From Ceratopteris richardii (Eukaryota; Streptophyta; Polypodiopsida; Polypodiales; Pteridaceae), in assembly GCA_020310875.1 (NCBI GenBank), contig CM035433.1, positions 105,924,758 to 105,988,757 of the forward strand: a stretch of 64,000 nucleotides of DNA, given 5' to 3'. The notes beneath the pieces were generated by a model, which was not told the origin of the DNA, did no database searches, and worked only from the letters and a program-made list of their open reading frames with translations. Positions 20,981 through 33,897 of the stretch are shown piece after piece. Every line of letters starts with the position of its first letter. Position 1 is the first letter of the stretch. The position numbers and the translations under genes were made by a program.

Positions 20981-23900
20981 TCTCAATATTCCAGATCTAA
21001 AATTTTAAGTGATTTCGTGTATTGTTGATACACGAAAAATGTGTTTTTTTGAGATTGAATTGACAAGTCAAAGTGTGATAGTATTGAGGCAGAGGTATAG
21101 GGTAAGGTCAGATGACCCTTTACATCCCCAACAATCTCCCACTTAAGGGTCAACATGACCATAAGTGGAAAAATATACAAAGAATGATGTAGGACTATAC
21201 AATAATGTAAAGAAAGAGTTCAGATCTCAACCCATATTGATTATCCTATACCAACTGCCTCAAACAAGGTGTATCCATGCACCTCAAGCTTCTCTAGACT
21301 CATATCAACAATAGTCAAACTTACATCAGATTGATGCAAGAACTGATGAATTTCCTGCAAAGCTCACATCTAACTGATGCAAGACTGACAACTCCAAGTG
21401 CAAATGTTTCAATAGCAATTGCAATGTTTAGTCTCAAGGATAGCAACTCATTCATCAGACTTTCGAATGATAACAAAGCTTGTGCTATCCTGTCTAACCT
21501 AAGCATGTCGGCTATGACTATATCCAAGGCATCCAAAGAATCATCACCCTCAAGACCAACATGTCTTGACATATCTTTCTTAACATCTAGCATGAACAAA
21601 TCCAAGAATGGCTGCATAACTGCTGACTCCTCCACATCTAGATCAACCATCCTCTCAACCAAGAATGTATTTAGCTATACAACCTAAGAAATAATATACT
21701 TTATCACACACTGTGCATCATAAAAGCTATCCTACTCTACCACACAAAGTGTATCATCATGCTCCGCACGAGCTAACTGCACAACATCAATACCAAGATC
21801 GATCTAATGATCTCTAACTCTAAGTGAGTATAATCATAATGCTCTACATGAGCATAATGCATACATCTCCTAGACCCTCAATGTCATATGCCATACCATC
21901 ATGCATGTGCACACGTAAATGACTCACATGAGAATCAACAAAACCACTCACAATGTGGAGTAACATGAAAAGTGGCTAATGCATCAAGCAACCAAGCCAT
22001 ATGTGTGCCATCCAATGAACAAGGGGAACCCTAAGATGAATCATAGGAGAAAGTGACATCACCATTACGGGCATAATCAATCACCAAAGACTCTCCTAAA
22101 AGGACTACCTGACCTGCATCACATGCATCTCTCTGATGTCATCATCACACATGCTTGAATCAATGTCATCAAGTGTGACCCTCACAACCACAATGCCAAC
22201 ACTGAAGTAATTGATGTGATTTACATCTCACATGAGTCAATAGACTTGCATACATATCATGTAGTCTCTACCATAATGCACTAATCGTCTCCTCATACAT
22301 CACAAACTCATATATAGAATGCACAAACTGTAATCGAATAGTGAACTAGCCAATGCATCCATATCCATTCATACATGGTTGGGCATGTCACAATGCCTAT
22401 GTGCATCTCTATGCACATACATGTGTAACCCTACACAAACCAATGTATGCCACATATGAGCTTTCTATCTCAAAAAATAAGTGCCATCAAATCGAGAAGA
22501 CACCATGTTGTTAATCCAAGAGACTAGCAATGTAACAAGAGATTAGAAATAATACTCTATCACCAATAGGATTTAACCTCTATATCCATATGCATAAATC
22601 ACATAAAAAATGTCTATCTAGAGAAGAAACCATGTGAACCACCTACCACATAACCATGCATCTAGCATGCAAATAAAACCATGAGCATAAGCCTACTCAC
22701 CAAGTCTCCAAACTAACCAAGTGGATGTGGAAGAATCATGGGGAAACATTTTGAGAGAGTATCCCTGTAAACTGAGCAATCAAAACAAGATAACCATTAG
22801 AAAAAGAATGAGTACCTCTTACCACCTATAACTAATCCAATCAAAGATAATGACAAATACACATGCTAAAAACTAATGGAAATACATGACAATACAATGG
22901 TGACACACCTTCCACTCAAGAATGAATCCTACAAGATGTTCCAAACTATCATGAATAACCTGTGACCAAGTCCAAGTGAGTAAATATAAGCAATGATCCA
23001 AATCTATCACACAAGCATAAAGGATCTAATAGAGTACTCTTCTAGCATAAAAGCCGATGCAGCTTTAGTAGTATCTCCTCTGTAAAATGGACTTTGAACC
23101 AAAATAACCAGGTGGGAATATACCATCCACTAATGCCAAACTATAGTGGAAATCATATATAATGATCAATGATAATATGGCTCAATGCAAATCCAACATA
23201 GGTGATAAAATGATATATAGCTGATGCTCCAACTGAATCATCAAAAAAACAGAATACAAGTACTAACCAAGACCCAAAATCAACTCATATAAATTTTGTG
23301 CAACCAATAAGCTAAGCCATATCCAAGTGGCATAAACAAGATATAGACCAGAATGCTACTATACATCCATTGACAATACTATGATCGAAATCATGATGTC
23401 ATAAACGTGAAAGGTATACCACAATGTCATCTCACATGTCAAATACTTAACAAGATCATGCTCTACTCTCATACGAGGGAGCTACCATAGTGAAAATGTA
23501 AACCAAGAGAAAAGGATAAGTGCTTGTACAATTCACCCAACTATATATGCACCAATGAAGCTCTAAACCAAGAGCTAAAAAGAGATTTGAAGATAACTTC
23601 GATCTTCAACTATCTTTATGATTGCATATGAAAAATATGACAGTCTCTATATTTCCATTTTGATGCTCAAACCTTCAAGATTTGCCCTTGAGCTCCAGAA
23701 AACTTGAATATCACTTTTTTGCTATGTAAGGATACTTAGAACACCTCAATCGAAGGTGTGTAGCTCAACATCTAGGCAAAACAAGCATCTGCTATCAATT
23801 TCACCTTCATCTACAACACTACTGCTCTCTATTCTGCATTTTCAATGACTTAGCATTGAGAATCTAGAGATGGGTCCTCCTACAAAAGTGTAGATTTTTT

Positions 23901-24248
23901 CTCAAGCTATGTACATCAAGTTGAATTGCTTCAATCCGATCTCTAAATCTTACGTTATAGCCAAAAAATGGATTTGTTGTCTAAGTGATTGTAGATTTGA
24001 AATCTACATCACTATGAGTTTTTTTTTTTTTTTTGGCAGACTAAACTCCAAATGAAATATTGCATTCTTCTATCAAGTTGTAGTTCTTTGTTTTAGCTAC
24101 AAATAGAGCTTTAAAACGTAGCAATCCAAGCTTTCTAGCTTGAGGTATGACTAGAATACCAAGAAATTATCAAGAGGTGCTGACGTGCACATTCACCACT
24201 TCTACCCTAAACTTCCATTGAAGCTCCTTACACACTAGCTTTTAGCAA

Positions 24249-24261
24249 GGTCTAATACCAA
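24249..24261 (-). other. primer-binding site of the LTR remnant
   Basis: The minus strand reads TTGGTATTAGACC, initiator tRNA-Met type with changes, directly next to the LTR end at 24262. Confidence 0.5.
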
Positions 24262-24476
24262 TGAAGGACTTTGATGTACTGAGCAAGAGGAGCAAGGAGG
24301 AGATGAAGGGAGAGGGAGGAGAGGAGAGATGCACACATATGTGTGGGAGCCCCAAAACCCACATAATTATCTCTATGAAGAAATGATATATATATATATA
24401 TATACGTGTGTGTGTGTGTGTGTGTCTGTGTATATGAATAAAGGGGTAAAGTCACATGACCCTTAAATCCCCAACA
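24262..24476 (-). repeat. 5' LTR of the remnant, with TA/GT microsatellite
   Basis: Minus-strand segment TGTTGGGGATTTAAGG (24476) to AAGTCCTTCA (24262), 215 bases, TG/CA-bounded. It contains a (TA)n(GT)n microsatellite at 24386-24424. Confidence 0.5.
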
Positions 24477-25024
24477 ACATCACATCCTATCAAGCATACA
24501 GGAAACATAGGACTATCCATGGAGGACGGGAAGGTAAAACATCTTGTTGATGTACTGCATGTTTCAAATATAACAAAGAATTCAGTTTCTATTGGAAAAA
24601 TGGTTGACCAGGGATAGCAATTCAGGCTTAATGCTAATGGTTTGTATGTAGAAGAGTACAAACAAAATGGAAGGTTGATCACCAAAGGAAAGAAAGTGGA
24701 TAGGATGTTCACCGTAAATAAGAAAATGTCTGAAATGAATGCAACCATGTTTGGGGAAGGTGCAGATATTATTGCTGACATAGAGATTTGGAACAAGCGA
24801 ATTGTACATGTAGATTTGAAGAGGCTGAAGTTGATGTAGTTGAAGGAGATTCTCAATGGACCACCAAATTTCAAGGTTGCAAAGTTGCAGAAGGTATGTG
24901 AAGCATGTCAATTTAAATAGTCAAGGGCATCATTTCCACATGACAAGCATGTTATTGAGAATGTGCTAGGAACAGTACATGCAGATGTTTAGGGTCTTGC
25001 AAAGACCACATCTATGGGAGGATG
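24477..25024 (+). pseudogene. copia protease to integrase remnant, left half
   Basis: Translation shows the end of the protease region (HLVDVLHVSNITKNSVSIGK), a pre-integrase stretch (EIWNKRIVHVDLKRL), the CEACQ zinc-binding piece near 24900, and HADV in place of the first catalytic HTDVWGP. Stops interrupt it. It is a different copia family from copies A-E. The sequence is split at 25024 by the TRIM array and resumes after 26316. Confidence 0.75.
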
Positions 25025-25164
25025 TGTAACATAATCCTGGTAGGAGATGGTTGAACCACACTCTAAGAGAGAGGATTAGGAAGTAATCCTCAACCATGGC
25101 TTTTGGGGCAAGTGGTTAGCCCATCACATTCCTAACCAAGAGGTTGTGAGTTCAATTCCTTACA
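25025..25164 (+). repeat. TRIM LTR 1, with tRNA-like A and B boxes
   Basis: TGTAACATAATCC to TTCCTTACA, with terminal inverted repeat TGTAA/TTACA. The right half reads like a tRNA-derived SINE head: A-box-like GGGGCAAGTGG at 25105-25115 and B-box-like AGTTCAATTCC at 25149-25159, each agreeing with the Pol III consensus at 9 of 11 positions and separated by 33 bases. Confidence 0.9.
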
Positions 25165-25165
25165 T

Positions 25166-25177
25166 TGGTATCAGAGC
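25166..25177 (+). other. TRIM primer-binding site, copy 1
   Basis: TGGTATCAGAGC one base after LTR 1; the same site recurs at 25742-25753 after LTR 2. Confidence 0.9.
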
Positions 25178-25600
25178 CTAGGAAGTAGGCTTGGGCAAAG
25201 TGGAATGACCCAATGGCCTCTAAAAAAGGCGCTTGGGCATCCTCCATGTGAAAGGGTAGGATTTGTGGAAGGCGCGCGTCGATTTCAAGGATGGACCTTA
25301 CAATGATTGGGGTGTATCTCTCAATCCGTAGGTCGGATTGAGGCATGCAATATACCGTTGGAAAGCTCTCGGAACGAACTTTCCAATGAGCTAGCTTGGA
25401 AGTGTGAATTCCTTGGAAATCCTTGGGTGGCACTTGATTGAGGGTTCAAGAGACCAAGGTTGCGAACAAGGTTCAAGAAACTATGCGAGGTTGAGGGACA
25501 CCAATTCAAGGGCACCTAGGGGTTCAAGGGACTGATCACCGAGGCTAGAGGGATACAAGAGTAGATCATTGAGGACAATGATCGACCAAGGGGGGAAGAA

Positions 25601-25740
25601 TGTAACATAATCCTGGTAGGAGATGGTTGAACCACACCCTAAGAGAGAGGATTAGGAAGTAATCCTCAACCATGGCTTTTGGGGCAAGTGGTTAGCCCAT
25701 CACATTCCTAACCAAGAGGTTGTGAGTTCAATTCCTTACA
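25601..25740 (+). repeat. TRIM LTR 2 (shared middle LTR)
   Basis: Identical to LTR 1 except for one base (ACACCCT instead of ACACTCT). It serves as 3' LTR of unit 1 and 5' LTR of unit 2. Confidence 0.9.
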
Positions 25741-26176
25741 TTGGTATCAGAGCCTAGGAAGTAGGCTTGGGCAAAGTGGAATGACCCAATGGCCTCTAAA
25801 AAAGGCGCTTGGGCATCCTCCATGTGAAAGGGTAGGATTTGTGGAAGGCGCGCGTCGATTTCAAGGATGGACCTTACAATGATTGGGGTGTATCTCTCAA
25901 TCCGTAGGTCGGATTGAGGCGTGCAATATACCGTTGGAAAGCTCTCGGAACGAACTTTCCAATGAGCTAGCTTGGAAGTGTGAATTCCTTGGAAATCCTT
26001 GGGTGGAACTTGATTGAGGGTTCAAGAGACCAAGGTTGCGAACAAGGTTCAAGAAACTATGCGAGGTTGAGGGACATCAATTCAAGGGCACCTAGGGGTT
26101 CAAGGGACTGATCACCGAGGCTAGAGGGATACAAGAGTAGATCATTGAGGACAATGATCAACCAAGGGGGGAAGAA

Positions 26177-26316
26177 TGTAACATAATCCTGGTAGGAGAT
26201 GGTTGAACCACACTCTAAGAGAGAGGATTAGGAAGTAATCCTCAACCATGGCTTTTGGGGCAAGTGGTTAGCCCATCACATTCCTAACCAAGAGGTTGTG
26301 AGTTCAATTCCTTACA
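26177..26316 (+). repeat. TRIM LTR 3
   Basis: Identical to LTR 1 by eye. Followed directly by the second GGATG and the resumed copia sequence. Confidence 0.9.
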
Positions 26317-26745
26317 GGATGTAGGTTTTATGTCACTGTCATTGGAAAGTATGGCTATACTTCATGAAAGAGAAGAGTGAGGTGTTTACTCACTTTCAAA
26401 TTTTTGAGGCTATGATGGAAAAGCAAACAAGGAAGTATATTCAAACATTGAGATCTGATGGAGGAGGTGAATACATCTCAAATGACTTCAATAGATTTCT
26501 AAAAATTCATGGAACTCGATGATAGTTTTCATGCAGGTACACACCACAACTAAATGGCAGTGCTGAATGCAAAAATAGACAAATCATAGAAATAGCAATA
26601 GACTTGATGGCATAGAAAAATATGCCTCATTATATTGGGTAGAAGCTATGCATACTACTATATACATCATGAATAGAACTCCAATTCCTACTGTACATCA
26701 AGTTACACTTGAAGAGAATTTTAACATATCTTCAAGTATTAGATT
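26317..26745 (+). pseudogene. copia integrase remnant, right half
   Basis: Continuation of the copia integrase interrupted at 25024. It holds recognisable core words (LRSDGGGEYIS near 26450; TPQLNGSAECKN near 26540, where the catalytic Glu motif lies) and an ENAx TATY-like stretch. It is frame-broken throughout and ends where minus-strand gypsy sequence begins. Confidence 0.7.
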
Positions 26746-26759
26746 GACCCCTTTCTGCT

Positions 26760-28560
26760 TCACCATTTGTGTGTGGATGCTTAGCTACAGTCATATGTAG
26801 CTTTGTTTCTAACCTACAGAATACAACTCTCAAGAAGTGGCTAGTGAAATTTCTATGTCTATCAAAAACTATGTCTTATGGTAGACCATAGAGTTCTTAG
26901 AGATGTTCTATTTGAGGCAAGCCCATGATAAGGTCCATGCAAATACTTTTCAAGTTTCCTCTAGGAATTTCCAAAGGGTGTAACAAGGCTCCCATCTTAA
27001 ACTTCTATGCATTATTTACTTGGTATTTTGTACACCTAAGTAGATAATCCTGTAGATCTTTATGTACACCTAGGCCAATAAAATTGTCTTTTGACCAATT
27101 CATAAATGTTGATTCCTAGATGGTTGGAACTTGGGGCATCATGACATTCAAACAAAAATTTTCTCCTAAGTTATTGATCACAAGGTACACATACTTCTTA
27201 TTTGTATATTAGATATTCGTCTTGAATATTGTAGTGTTCAAACTTATGTTTAGATGATAAGTCTTTATCTTTGTTTGAAGCCTTCTTCTAGGATTCTTTG
27301 AAACTTGTATCTTCTTGATATTTACCTTTCATCAATTCTACTAAGTCATTGGAATTTTTTTTGAAACTCAAAAAATTCAACATAGGCATATGGCTTAAAG
27401 CAACTGCAACTACATTGAATTTCCCTCTTTGATATTTTAGTTCATAATAAAAATCTTGAAGTATCTCCGCCCATCTAGCTTTTCTACCTGTTAACTTTGA
27501 TTGGTTTGCAAACCATTTGATACCTGCTTGATAGAAAGCTATGGTTACTTTGGTGCCAAACAAGTAATGTCTCCATTTCTTTAGAGCATGCATGATGACA
27601 TAAAGCACTTTCTTATAGGTAGAATAATTTCATTGAGCTGAGTTTAGCTTTTGGCTTTCAAAAACAATTGGTCAACCATTTTCATTCAACACAACTCCGA
27701 TAGATAAATAAATAGCATCTATTTCAACAACGAAGGGTTCATTTGGATCTACTATTTGTAGAACCAAGGCCAAAGCTAAGGTTTGCTTAATTCGTTCCAT
27801 ACTTTTGAACTATTCCTTATCCCAAGTAAGGCTTTTGTGTTTTTTTATTTAGTTTCTCAAATAAGTGATAGAATCTTTGCAAAGTTTGGCACAAACTTTC
27901 TATAATATATTGCTAAATGTAAAAAAAATTGAAGCTCCATGATAGTCTTAGGGTGAGGCCAATTGAGAATAACTTGGACCTCTTCAAGATTAACTTGATT
28001 TGCTATCTCAGATATAATGTGATCAAAAGATTTGATTTTGGTTGTGAAGAATTCACACTTAGTTTCCTTTACATACAATTTGTTTTCTCTTAGAACTTGG
28101 AAAATGTTTTCCAAATGTTCTAGATGGACAACTCTACCTTCACTATAGACAAGAATGCCATGAAGGAAGTCAACTACAACTTCTCCTAAGTAAGAGCGTA
28201 GGATTGTGTTCATCAAAGTCATCAAGGGGCATTTTTTAGTCCAAAAGGCACGACCAAAATTTCAAAATGCTCATATTGGTTCTAAAAGTTGTTTTGGAAA
28301 CATCTTTAGGTTTAATTCTAATTTGGTGATATCCTTGATGAAGATAGAGCTTTTAAAATATCTTATATCATTTTTATTGGTCAAAGAGGTAATCTATTTG
28401 AGGCATTATATATTTTTTTCTTTATTGTAACTTTGTTCAAGACTTGATAATCAATACATTATCTCATCGACCCATTTATTCTTAATCGAAAGAATAGGTG
28501 TTGTCCAAGGTGAATGACTAGGTTGAATGAATCCCTTGTTCAAGTATTCTTTTTGACTTC
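26760..28560 (-). pseudogene. Ty3/gypsy reverse transcriptase/RNase H remnant
   Basis: On the minus strand, 28225-27857 encodes a gypsy reverse transcriptase piece (VVDFLHGILVYS, HLEHLENIFQVLRENKLYV, VQVILNWPHPKTI, YYRKFVPNFAKI) and 27608-27288 the RNase H/connection end (YELKYQRGKFNVVAVALSHMP). The catalytic YxDD site has decayed to FLHG. Flanking sequence out to both ends still has scattered similarity but many stops. It abuts a plus-strand copia on each side. Confidence 0.75.
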
Positions 28561-28597
28561 TGCTTGCTGGGAAATGGAAGTCAGTAGGGGGGTTCAT

Positions 28598-30290
28598 TCA
28601 ACAAGAATGTAGGAAATAGGATGATAAAGCAATGAAACGTATTTTCTTGGGTATAGTTTTGAAAGCAAAGGCTATCATTTGTATCATCCACAAACTAAAT
28701 GCATTTTGGTTAGTCACAATGTTGTTTTTGTGGAAGATGCAATCCAACCATTATTTTCATGTACCAAGGAGTCTTCACTTAGCTCTAGGGAAGTGTTTGA
28801 GACTTTGATGCCTCTGTTTACATGTGGACAATCAAGTGCTCCTCCAAATGAGGCAATTTCTAGGCCTTTATAGGTTCCACGTGATGATATTAATCATTCC
28901 ATTCCTTATGCAGATTTAAAAGATGCACTTGATGAGAGCGCTGATATAGAGAAGGAAAAAATTATGGCTAAATGGCTGGTGTAGACTTTAAGAGATAGTA
29001 AATTAGATGCAGCTTTTTCATATTGTACTCATTTAGGCTCTTGTAGTGCTTCTTTTGTGTCACATTGTTGTGCGATGGGTGCCTCTAGTGTTTGCGATTA
29101 GAATGAACATGTTTCTTTTGATGAAATGTAAAATTCAAAAAGTTGGATGATTGTTATGCAATGAGAATATGATGCTATTATGAACAATGGTACCTCATCT
29201 TCATGTGATTTACCTTCGAGCAAAAATGCCATTGGCACTAGATGGGTATACAAGCTAAAACGTAAGCATGATGGAATAGTTGACAAGTATAAGGTGACGT
29301 TTGTTAAAAAAGTTTATGCTCAAGAGAGAGGCATTGATTTTGATGAGACCTTTGCTCCTACATGCAGAAGGACCCAATGACAAGCATATTGATGAACTGA
29401 AAGCTGATTTGCATGCCTCTTATGAGATGTTAGATTTGGGGCATTTGCATCATTATTTGGACTATCAGTTTATGCAAGTCGATGGGAGAATAGCTTTGTG
29501 TAAAACAAAATATATTGACACACTATTGGAGAGATTTGTTCTTGAAGAACCTATTGCCACTTTATGGAAAAAGGTTTATGATTGACCCGTCATGATGTTG
29601 GATATGCATTTGATAATGTTCTCTATCAGTAGGATGTTGGATGCTTGATTTACGTATGCATAGCTTGGCCAAATATTCAGTTTATAGTCTCTTAGATGAG
29701 AAATTTTATGTGTTGTCCAAGTGTCGAGAATTGGCAGGCAGTTAAGTGCATATTTCCATACTTGAGTCATATCTGACTACTTCGATTGGTTTATCCCAAG
29801 GGAAGATCATTACTACGAGATTTACATTTGTTTTTTACTTGGAGTGGGCTAGTTTCTATGACACTCATGTGTCCTTGAGTGGTTCTTGCTTCATGCATGG
29901 TAGCTCATGCATATCTTGGTTGAGCACAAAGTAGCCTACTATGGCCACTTCTAGTTGTGAGGCTAATTATAGGGCAATTTTCATAGTGACTATTGAGTGT
30001 GTGTGGCTTAGATGCCTTTGCCTATCTTGGGTGTTGATAAGTCTTCTCCCACCACCATCTTCATTGATAGTTAGAGCACATTGGTAGTTGCAAGGAACCC
30101 TGTGTTCCATGCTTGCACTAAGCACATTGAGGTGCACTATCATTATGTCAAAGAGAGGTTCTCTGCTCGAGACATCAATTTGGTATATGTGGTCACATAA
30201 GATAATGTTGTTGACCTTTTCAAAAAGGTTATTCCTTGGAAGAATTTTGAAGCTTTCTGCAAATCTCTGGCCATGGTTCCTTTTGTGTAT
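28598..30290 (+). pseudogene. copia family-1 copy C pol remnant, 5' truncated
   Basis: Begins within the integrase C-terminal/connection region and runs through reverse transcriptase to RNase H (ARTKHIEVHYHYV-like sequence near 30120). An internal deletion near 29370 joins FAPTCR directly to a segment beginning KHIDELKADLHASYEM, removing the YVDD active site. Multiple stops. No 5' LTR. Confidence 0.8.
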
Positions 30291-30370
30291 TGATCTCTTT
30301 CCACATAGCTTGGCACTTCCTTATACATGAGTGTTAGCTCGTTGTTCACGACATCACTCCCAAGGGGATT

Positions 30371-30602
30371 TGTTGATATATATCGATAGTAATTTGTGTG
30401 AACACACTTAGGACCATCGAGGCACTTTTTCCCTCTTCAGGAGGATTTTTTCCCTTGGATTATATATATGCCTATAACCATAACATGTCATTTTTTATCT
30501 TTCTACATTCACTTGGTTATACATTCTATATTGTGTTCTACTCCAAGCTCCTTCTTTGTCTATGTGTTTTTCATGTGATTTTGTGGACCTCAAAGTCCAA
30601 CA
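30371..30602 (+). repeat. 3' LTR of copia copy C
   Basis: 232 bases, TGTTGATATATATCG to AGTCCAACA, after the polypurine run CAAGGGGATT. It matches the family LTRs, with more drift than in copies A and D. Confidence 0.85.
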
Positions 30603-33289
30603 AATAATGCATCTTTGTGAGTTCATCTATTTGTAAACATTTTAGGTTCTAGGATCTCAAGTGCCACGTGACTATTACTACCTACTATAGTTTTGAATTA
30701 CTTTTCTATTCACTTATAATTGAAATAAAATTTTAATGTATTCAGTTTTTTTACTCAATTTTTCTCATCACGAAGTATTCAACATATTTTTGGACTTCCT
30801 CTTATCGATGGATGATATAGGTTTTCCAAATTCAACTTATGTTTATGTTGGATATTGAAATAGGATCCGACCATGTATTGAGCTCTAACTTCATGCATCT
30901 ATAATTTCATCCGTATGATTTTGTTTAATGCAAGTTCTAACAACTCAAATTGCAGAAAGAAAGTAGATGCCCATCTAATCCCATGGGTAGGAGTCAAAAT
31001 GTGAAGTATTATCTCAATAAAATAATGATCAAGCACCTCATTAATTAGTTGGATAGCTCTGAATGAAAATGTCACATTATGTGGAACCATACAATAGATT
31101 TGAACCACCTCTTGTGCCTAAGTGGCAAGGATTCCACATGGCAACATTGGGTGCAACTTCTAATGTCAAGGGTACAAGCAAAGAATAGTAATTCCATTTG
31201 TAACTTTCTCACATGGATGTGTGGACGAGGTAGGGAGGTAATTGTAAGAGATTCTCTTTGTGTCTATGAGGAAGATGATGGATCTCTCATTGTGTTGATG
31301 CAATTGTCACACAAAGAGCTAAATTTAATGTAGTAAGTGTTGTGAAATTTCTTTTTAATCCTCATTTTGGGAGAAGAAATAAAAAGGATTTTGGGCATGG
31401 AATTTTTGGGGAAAGTATGTATATATGGAATATGGAACGTATACTATTATGTGGAGCCTATAAGCCCCTTAGAATATAGAGAAGTATGAGCATTAGGTAC
31501 CTCCAAAGTTACCCATTCCATCTTTTTAAATCAATTTTGTAGAATTATTTTTTATAATTTCCCATCTTTTGAGAGGGAAAAGGAGGAGGATTCGGCAAGG
31601 AATTCGGGGGAGATTCATGCATACATGTACTATTTCGTATGGATTCCTATGAGGAGTCCAAAACTTCCAAAATTTGTAAATTATGAGGAGATTACAAACT
31701 CCTCAAACTACCCCTTTTTCAATTTTTAGTCAGCGTTCTCCCTCAAAGATTGTATGTATACATGCTGATGGTCTTTTTCTTCATATCTCTCTCATCTGAT
31801 CTCCCTTTTAATGTCCGATGAATCGTTTCTAAGAGCAAGAGGAGTACATTGCATCCATGCAAAAATGCTTGTCTTCCAAGAAACCTTAAATTTTTTTAAC
31901 ATTGTGAAAATTTTTCCCAGATCCCCACCTAACCTTCCTACTAGCCATTTTGTGTTTGATCAATGTGATTTCACTTCCTATTAGGGATTGACTTAAGAAG
32001 CATGTTTTGGAGGTGCTTGCAAGCCCAGAGAGAATTGGAAAGGTATGGAAACCAAGAATTTCTTGGTGGTTGGAAACTCTTAGCTTGATTTCAAAGTGGT
32101 TTCCACAACATTTTGATGGTTTTATTGGTCCCCAAAGTATGCATATGCCAACCCAATATGTCAAATCTCATTTCTTGGCTTGACTAGGAACGGATCACCA
32201 AGAATCTAAGTGCTTAGACTCATAAAATGTATCATTTATAGTTGAAAAAACTAGGAAGATCCTACTTAAGTTTGTGATTTTGTACATTTGCACATGTAGG
32301 TACCTAAAGGATTCCAATACATGTATATTAGCACATTTTGTTCCTCTTGTAACATTCATACTTTGCCTCAATGTTGAGGGGAATCATTATATTTCTTAGT
32401 AAAAGAAAAAGAGGAAAGGTGAAGCACCAGATGTAAGTGGATTTCAAGGCATCCAAGACCATGGAAAGATGGAAAGATCGATGCAAATTGTCTCTCAAGT
32501 AAGCTACCTTCTTTCTTCATTTTTCCGTTTTTTTCATCTATTTTGGTTGCATGATGCATAGTTTGGTGCATATTGCATGGTTATGAGGTCAAAATCGTAA
32601 TGTTGAATGCATGTTGCTTGAAGAATTGATATAAAGATATTTTCATCTTAAGAAAGGAAAAACATGCATATTCACACCCATGCATCTTTACAATGACATT
32701 TATGGTATGCTAAAGTTTAAGGTACTCATCAAGTTTCAAGAGTAGCATATAGATTTGGCAAATTAAGGATTAGTATTTCAAAGATAAGATATGGGGATAA
32801 ATTTCTTATATGCCCAAAATAAACACTATAAATACAATTAAAAAATATATTTATGGGAAATCATTTGATATCAAATGTAATCTTTCATTGATGTGATGTT
32901 TGTTATTTCCTTTTCACATGAGAAAATATCATTGTATCTTCTTTAGAGTCTTATAGATGTTTATGGAGACTGGGGGCACATGCGATAGGAGCCCAATGAG
33001 TGGGTAAGCTCAACTATTAGTTTAAGTATCTTTAAGAGATACTTATAATTTATTTTATAGTAAGAAAGGTTAGGAACCTTAAAGGAGAGTCTCTTAGTAG
33101 TAGAGACTATGGGAAGTTGATAGAAATACCCATAAGGACTCGTACTCTAAAAATTGGAAATGAGAAAGTGAATTGATGTGTGACTAGATATTCTAGATGG
33201 CATAGCCTAGATGGGTAGCAGTTAGAAAAGTATGGCATCATATATGGGTATCACAAGGAGAATTGATGCATGCTCACATAACTCACCTA
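30603..33289. other. non-coding stretch, nothing recognised
   Basis: AT-rich sequence with no convincing coding frame. Two related segments (near 31360-31480 and 31560-31680, each with GGAATTYKGGGG and a stretch like GATTCATGCATACATG) suggest an old duplication. Confidence 0.35.
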
Positions 33290-33895
<606 letters not shown>

Positions 33896-33897
33896 TT

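Larger units (their letters stand above)
20981..24476 (-). mobile_element. poorly coding LTR element remnant, minus strand
   Basis: At the right, an LTR-like segment (24262-24476) and a primer site (24249-24261) mark the 5' end of a minus-strand element. At the left, 21097-21133 matches the outermost 37 bases of that LTR with about six differences and is preceded on the minus strand by a polypurine run (AAGTGGGAGATTG). The 3 kb between them contains no reverse transcriptase or integrase that I can recognise, only a 113-codon minus-strand frame at 21321-21662. It could be a non-autonomous LARD-type element or two separate remnants; the left LTR end is not defined. Confidence 0.45.
25025..26316 (+). 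mobile_element. TRIM element as a head-to-tail array (LTR-int-LTR-int-LTR)
   Basis: Three 140-base LTRs (25025-25164, 25601-25740, 26177-26316) alternate with two 436-base interiors, with an exact period of 576. The whole is flanked by GGATG (25020-25024 and 26317-26321), the 5-base target duplication of one insertion. Each interior starts with a tRNA-Met primer site and ends with a polypurine tract (ACCAAGGGGGGAAGAA), and has no coding frame of note. I see one difference among the LTRs and four between the interiors, so the array is very young. Such a structure is expected from unequal recombination, or from packaging/integration of a tandem copy. Confidence 0.93.

Noticed and set aside
24582-24911. 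Minus-strand frames with hydrophobic stretches
   Set aside because: Antisense shadows of the plus-strand copia pre-integrase region.
25105-25159. A genuine tRNA gene in the TRIM LTR
   Set aside because: A and B boxes are present, but the T-arm does not pair and there is no acceptor stem, so it is at most a tRNA-derived module.
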